Assembly (NCBI GenBank): GCA_964544765.1
Contig: CAZJDM010000011.1
Location: forward strand, 1-48,143
From: CAZJDM01 sp964544765
GTDB taxonomy: Bacteria; Bdellovibrionota_B; Oligoflexia; CAYFLR01
DNA length: 48,143 nucleotides
Reading direction: 5' to 3'
Part shown: in pieces, positions 45,901 through 48,143 of the stretch
Layout of the letters: each line of letters opens with the position of its first letter
Numbering within the stretch: the stretch's first letter is position 1
Notes under the pieces: generated by a model
Seen by the model: only the letters and a program-made list of their open reading frames with translations
What the model was told of the DNA's origin: nothing
Databases searched by the model: none
Program-made: the position numbers and the translations under genes

Positions 45901-47651
45901 CCGAAGGTAAACCCGAAGCAGTTCAAGAAGGTGGTGAAACGACTGTTGATGATGGTGGTGATGAGGGTGTCGTTGACAACGGTAGTGAGGGTGCCGTTGA
46001 TGGTGGTAAGGATGATGCCGTTGACGGTGAAGAGAATGTTGTTGAAGAGCCGGCTGAAGTTCCTAGAAAGAGAATTAAAAAGCAGCCCAGAAAAGAATTG
46101 GTTATATTGGATATAACCCTGCCTTTTGAGAAATATGTTCAAGCCTTTAAACAAGACGCTTTTTATCATGTCGATGAGAAATTAACCATCTATCTTAAAG
46201 GAACAGAGGGTGTCGAAAAAGAACCTTTGGCTAGATTGCAGTACAAGGATGGGCGGATTAATATCTGTAAAGTTACAGGAGACTGTAAAGAATCAATCTC
46301 TGATGAGGCTCAAGTAAAGTCTGTTGAAAAGTTTGTTCAAAAAAGGATTAAGAAGGTAAGAAGTTGCCTTATTCGTAGGAATTATTTTCGTTTTAATTAT
46401 GCTACTGAAGAGGAAGCAATTACAGAGTCTGAAGGTTTTTGTATGGATGGCGATAAGGGAGCCGAAATCCCAGAAAGTCCTTTCGGTTATAAACAAGTTG
46501 TCGCGACTAGAGTTGATCCTAGTTTTCATTTTGCGATTACCGAAGATACAGTTGCTATAGCCAGCACTTTACCCAAAGGAGTGACGAGACCCAACGGTGA
46601 AGTAGTATCAATTGCGGAATTATCTTTATATCAATTTGATGATTTAAAGCGAATGGGAGATATCATGAATCCCACAATTAAGCGGTCAGATTTCGATTTA
46701 GGCTCGATTAATGTTTATAAAACTCCAGATTCGGAGGCCTTGGCTGGAGCCACGTCTAAATTGGTGGCTCATCCCTATAGACGCGAATTTATCTTAGGAT
46801 TAAGAAATGGGAACATTTATATTCTAAACACAAATAAAGCCAATCAGATGACCTCTCGGTTTACTTCCATGACTTTAGTTAAGATGCGGTTATTGGCCTC
46901 AGGAGAAGATGATGGCATTGTAACAACCGATATATTCGATGGTAGTTTTGATCTAACTGCTAATCAGTCAGAAAATAGACCTTTTAGGCAAATTACATTG
47001 AAGTTGGTTCCCAATTTTAAACAATTTTTCCCCAAACCCGCCAAATTGCTGAAAAGTAATGAAGTTGGTCTTAAAGATGTCGATAGAATATTTGTTGATT
47101 ACTTTGATAATGTATTAAGAGCCAGAATGAAGGGTTATTTAGAAGGATCAGCTATTCCTACTATCACTCAGGATAATCAAGAAGATCAAACTCAAGCAAC
47201 TCAGTCGGATGATGATCTGGCAAATTCTTCTATAAAACTTACTATGTTACCAAGATTTGTTACTCCTTCGGGGGGAGCAAAAGGTGAAGGTGGTAAAGGT
47301 GTTAAGAAAACCTTGGTATCTTTTCATCTTGGGGGGTCCACCTTTGACCATTCTAATGCTAAACACGTACCAGGACCAGTAAAAAATAGCCCTAGAGGTA
47401 ATGTCGCAGTTGTCAATATAAAGTGGGAATATGGTATTGAAGATGATGCGAGAGATGGTGCAACGGGTGCGGATGGTGCTAAAGACGATACGAAAACTAA
47501 AGGGAACTTATATCTGTATTTTAATTATCAGACTCGTTCTTATTACTACTTAATGGATCAAATCGCACCTTCAGTTACTCCAGTAGATGATTATATGCAA
47601 AGACAACCTGGTCAGTTGTATTTTCCGTTGATTAGGCGGCCTCAATTTTAA
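42945..47651 (+). CDS. Giant acidic lipoprotein, translationally coupled
   Basis: 1568 residues. The signal ends ISVVLTNC with C27 lipidated (Asn at -1), then QNEIPEP. A helical N-terminal third (about 30-340) contains a Glu/Lys/Asp linker. The middle (about 390-910) is rich in beta strands and Tyr/Trp, propeller-like in rhythm. A very acidic low-complexity stretch (about 910-1045), including 8-residue repeats, ends in the basic segment RKRIKKQPRK. A second strand-rich part (about 1045-1568) follows. Its ATG shares a base with the previous stop and has GGAG seven bases upstream, so the two giants are made together. The last 20 bp overlap the remnant regulator on the other strand. No family recognised. 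Confidence 0.8.
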   Translation: MVDKLSIKSKKIIKIWVLFISVVLTNCQNEIPEPFALTTLRSRAKFNLTHVNKRGKVPLSEILEYTRGRDVRKVEDLIVLLREFVKKPRTDREKEIFIRTVGQKFYDDSLGIQFTGVDLDMSPSLTNQLEELERYLAAKRDYYNRSQDEVRHLGSSEGNLDRYYEALSVYVNEVITDIQRQITFDSDNESEFLVNSGNDQGEEFISRHLDYLENLAVYFDGSENSLTLQVFKEPVDSRFDFPYYLTLFAMKSYIYLDTIYNKLSLKKYLATATQEKEPSKDDNSDKSAKEVEKPADLASQPNQSGQTDSDQVDDTAIWVLYDVEGIDQVLARIKHVQSRFLVLARNIEIAYQNDYRTYFYDRRVVYSPSMGVAGKADSYTEISASYQAKMEKLDHDSFPTIQVGDQESGVTVPETRFDRKEEIKSINVSTDGKILLTGIERVWDGDESAGVVDLFYQNPAGSGKDAWKPLLRVMLPSGVVLEEAFIQKQYLKKPEKENDFETHFPTSEECEEYDIDSYDVDIESLNDLKQQVCWIMDKSSVNLDAYHLFIQGNWVKDAGRRDEGGSHPLCKEVFPYTRNPLIGIEKIKTGVRKRRGGITEDKYEYNLWATNVGIDYDKDTYLLYVVGYESLINKTDYKVFTYRIQLDKGLDINSRFSAGDFMDCSWQGLSSQTNVNSALSAITIKNDVISAITSWQYIYGIYSGYQMAVSVSELQFPGIEYHLKKKRWGKQPPVKNPKDLYRRKFSERSFEQVMQISGDPFLGHKSGLTMFTTNNQGNWTLKHFALDPVSLNRVGKSILINSGKTLFYDGEPDIERVAFDYHNPPFKMAIMSPVDRESDLELEQDIVLIQVYYAIDIYSGDKYLSTMQYMLYVPVDRELFRDIGFKTKEVNVDMQFLHKGSRTYLVLLAKKDEIEDPQDIVEDENTVPAVKGGKDGNKDGNETDATEGDVAAADTEGENLAPVEAGVILANKFTKDEAGAEDQDTTEGKPEAVQEGGETTVDDGGDEGVVDNGSEGAVDGGKDDAVDGEENVVEEPAEVPRKRIKKQPRKELVILDITLPFEKYVQAFKQDAFYHVDEKLTIYLKGTEGVEKEPLARLQYKDGRINICKVTGDCKESISDEAQVKSVEKFVQKRIKKVRSCLIRRNYFRFNYATEEEAITESEGFCMDGDKGAEIPESPFGYKQVVATRVDPSFHFAITEDTVAIASTLPKGVTRPNGEVVSIAELSLYQFDDLKRMGDIMNPTIKRSDFDLGSINVYKTPDSEALAGATSKLVAHPYRREFILGLRNGNIYILNTNKANQMTSRFTSMTLVKMRLLASGEDDGIVTTDIFDGSFDLTANQSENRPFRQITLKLVPNFKQFFPKPAKLLKSNEVGLKDVDRIFVDYFDNVLRARMKGYLEGSAIPTITQDNQEDQTQATQSDDDLANSSIKLTMLPRFVTPSGGAKGEGGKGVKKTLVSFHLGGSTFDHSNAKHVPGPVKNSPRGNVAVVNIKWEYGIEDDARDGATGADGAKDDTKTKGNLYLYFNYQTRSYYYLMDQIAPSVTPVDDYMQRQPGQLYFPLIRRPQF
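45960..46055 (+). repeat. 24-bp coding repeats in the acidic linker
   Basis: Consecutive 24-base units encode DEGVVDNG, SEGAVDGG, KDDAVDGE and the decayed ENVVEEPA. Built on GTTGA(C/T) and GGT codons; the frame is kept throughout. Confidence 0.7.
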
Positions 47652-47794
47652 CTTTGAGTTTTAAGTTTGCTTCTTTAATCTGATCCTCAATAAGCTTTGA
47701 TACAAATAGTGCTTGGGAGTGACCGAGAGCTAGGGCAATTTGAGAGGCAAGCTCCAAACTAGGTTTTCTTCGACCCTTTTCATAGTCACAAATT
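47632..47794 (-). pseudogene. XRE-type regulator, 5' part cut off by IS1
   Basis: The minus strand encodes ICDYEKGRRKPSLELASQ, then IALALGHSQALFVSKL and a Lys-rich tail ending KIEAA, with stop TAA at 47634-47632. 'IxxYExGrrxPSlelAxxIAxALG' is the second half of an HTH_3/XRE DNA-binding domain. The frame is cut exactly where the IS1 terminal repeat begins (47795), and an IS-derived stop lies shortly beyond, so the recognition helix region is lost. Originally a small regulator of about 80-90 residues. Its 3' end overlaps the giant lipoprotein gene by 20 bp. Confidence 0.75.
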
Positions 47795-48143
47795 GGTGCT
47801 GGGTGTAAATTGTTGAAATGCTAATTTGGTACCATACCGAATTCAAAAAAGTTGATGAACATTCCTATCACCTTGTCGTGTAGTTCTACCAGCTTGGAAA
47901 AGCATATCGTACGTCTTGCTAACCTTTTAATTCTTGTCCTTAGATTCAAGTGTTTTCTTTCTATCCTCCATGTCTTTTCTTTCCCTATGGTATGTTCAGT
48001 TGGATGAAGGTTTCTAGAGTACGCTCCCCAGTCATCAGAATAGAAATGACCAATACCAAAAGGAGATAACATTTTTTTCAACTCTTTAAACACCTCATCC
48101 TTTCTGCTCCCAAAAGTGTATGCTAGTACATCGCCTGTGTTAT
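47795..48143 (-). mobile_element. IS1-family insertion sequence (right part, continues past the window)
   Basis: The inner boundary is the terminal repeat beginning GGTGCTGGGTGTAAATTG at 47795, in the same form as the E. coli IS1 end (GGTGATG...). It contains the transposase C-terminus. The possible target duplication would be the 8-9 bases ending at 47794; the other copy is outside the window. Confidence 0.85.
47821..48143 (-). CDS. IS1-family transposase (InsB-like), 5' part outside the window
   Basis: The frame is open from the window edge to TAG at 47821. It reads TGDVLAYTFGSRKDE, then GIGHFYSDDWGAY (a catalytic Asp region) and KTWRIERKHLNLRTRIKRL (catalytic Glu region), and continues to ICFSKLVELHDKVIG, all diagnostic of the IS1 DDE transposase C-terminus. 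The internal GTG at 48093 is not the start. IS1 normally makes InsAB' by -1 frameshifting; that part is not visible. The visible C-terminus looks intact, so the element may be active. Confidence 0.92.
   Translation of the reverse strand, partial: NTGDVLAYTFGSRKDEVFKELKKMLSPFGIGHFYSDDWGAYSRNLHPTEHTIGKEKTWRIERKHLNLRTRIKRLARRTICFSKLVELHDKVIGMFINFFEFGMVPN

Noticed and set aside
45666..46169. 167-codon open frame antisense to the acidic linker of the 1568-residue lipoprotein.
   Set aside because: It mirrors the Asp/Glu/Gly-rich repeat codons; composition is Phe/Ile/Thr-rich with no motif or start signal.
1..48143. tRNA, rRNA or riboswitch in intergenic regions.
   Set aside because: Gaps are mostly under 300 bp and AT-rich; no cloverleaf arms, rRNA segments or known aptamer motifs were recognised by eye.

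Overview
The window is visibly AT-rich, densely packed and Gram-negative in character: exported beta-barrel-like proteins, many lipoproteins, slipin/NfeD, PlsC and RNase Z. A TIGR02147/DUF4423-like N-terminus at the left edge, the number of large lipoproteins of unknown function, and the low GC together suggest a member of the Bdellovibrionota/Oligoflexia (Silvanigrella-like) group. This is inference from gene style, not from a marker gene. TGA is used as a stop codon, so the genetic code is standard.

Layout. 1-7254, minus strand: a partial TIGR02147-type regulator, a two-TM potassium channel with an RCK domain, a small possible NifU-fold protein, nfeD, slipin, plsC and a HelD/UvrD-type helicase whose reading frame extends past its first ATG to a possible AUA start. 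7255-13340: two exported proteins of unknown function, a terminator, a frameshifted CBS-domain remnant, a lipoprotein with two FN3-like repeats, a predicted outer-membrane barrel and a DUF2784 membrane protein. 13430-19613: arfB (apparently leaderless), a TPR protein, and an operon of a lipoprotein plus two paralogous exported proteins sharing a C-terminal 'GVKH' domain. 19920-26328: Ste24 protease behind two near-identical promoter-like repeats, a GT2 glycosyltransferase, a small membrane protein, an exported protein combining a HExxH domain with an M28 peptidase domain, and an exported GT-B-like protein. 26345-30904, minus strand: a CoA-disulfide reductase-rhodanese fusion under an ArsR repressor with the exact cysteine spacing of persulfide sensors, then rnz-nnr. 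nnr carries a 21-bp coding tandem repeat and a 10-N assembly gap. 31002-34927: a SNF2-type ATPase and a convergent Ser/Thr-rich lipoprotein.

35299-47651 is the most unusual part. Three consecutive plus-strand lipoproteins (625, 1878 and 1568 residues) are not recognisable as any known family. The last two are translationally coupled (TAATG). A strong intrinsic terminator sits 21 bp before the 1878-residue gene. The right edge is an IS1-family element inserted into a small XRE-type regulator gene.

A theme across the window is in-frame tandem-repeat expansion giving Asp/Asn/Ile-rich or acidic islands, in nnr, the M28 peptidase and two lipoproteins. A second theme is lipoboxes with unusual residues (T, H, Q, N) before the lipidated cysteine.
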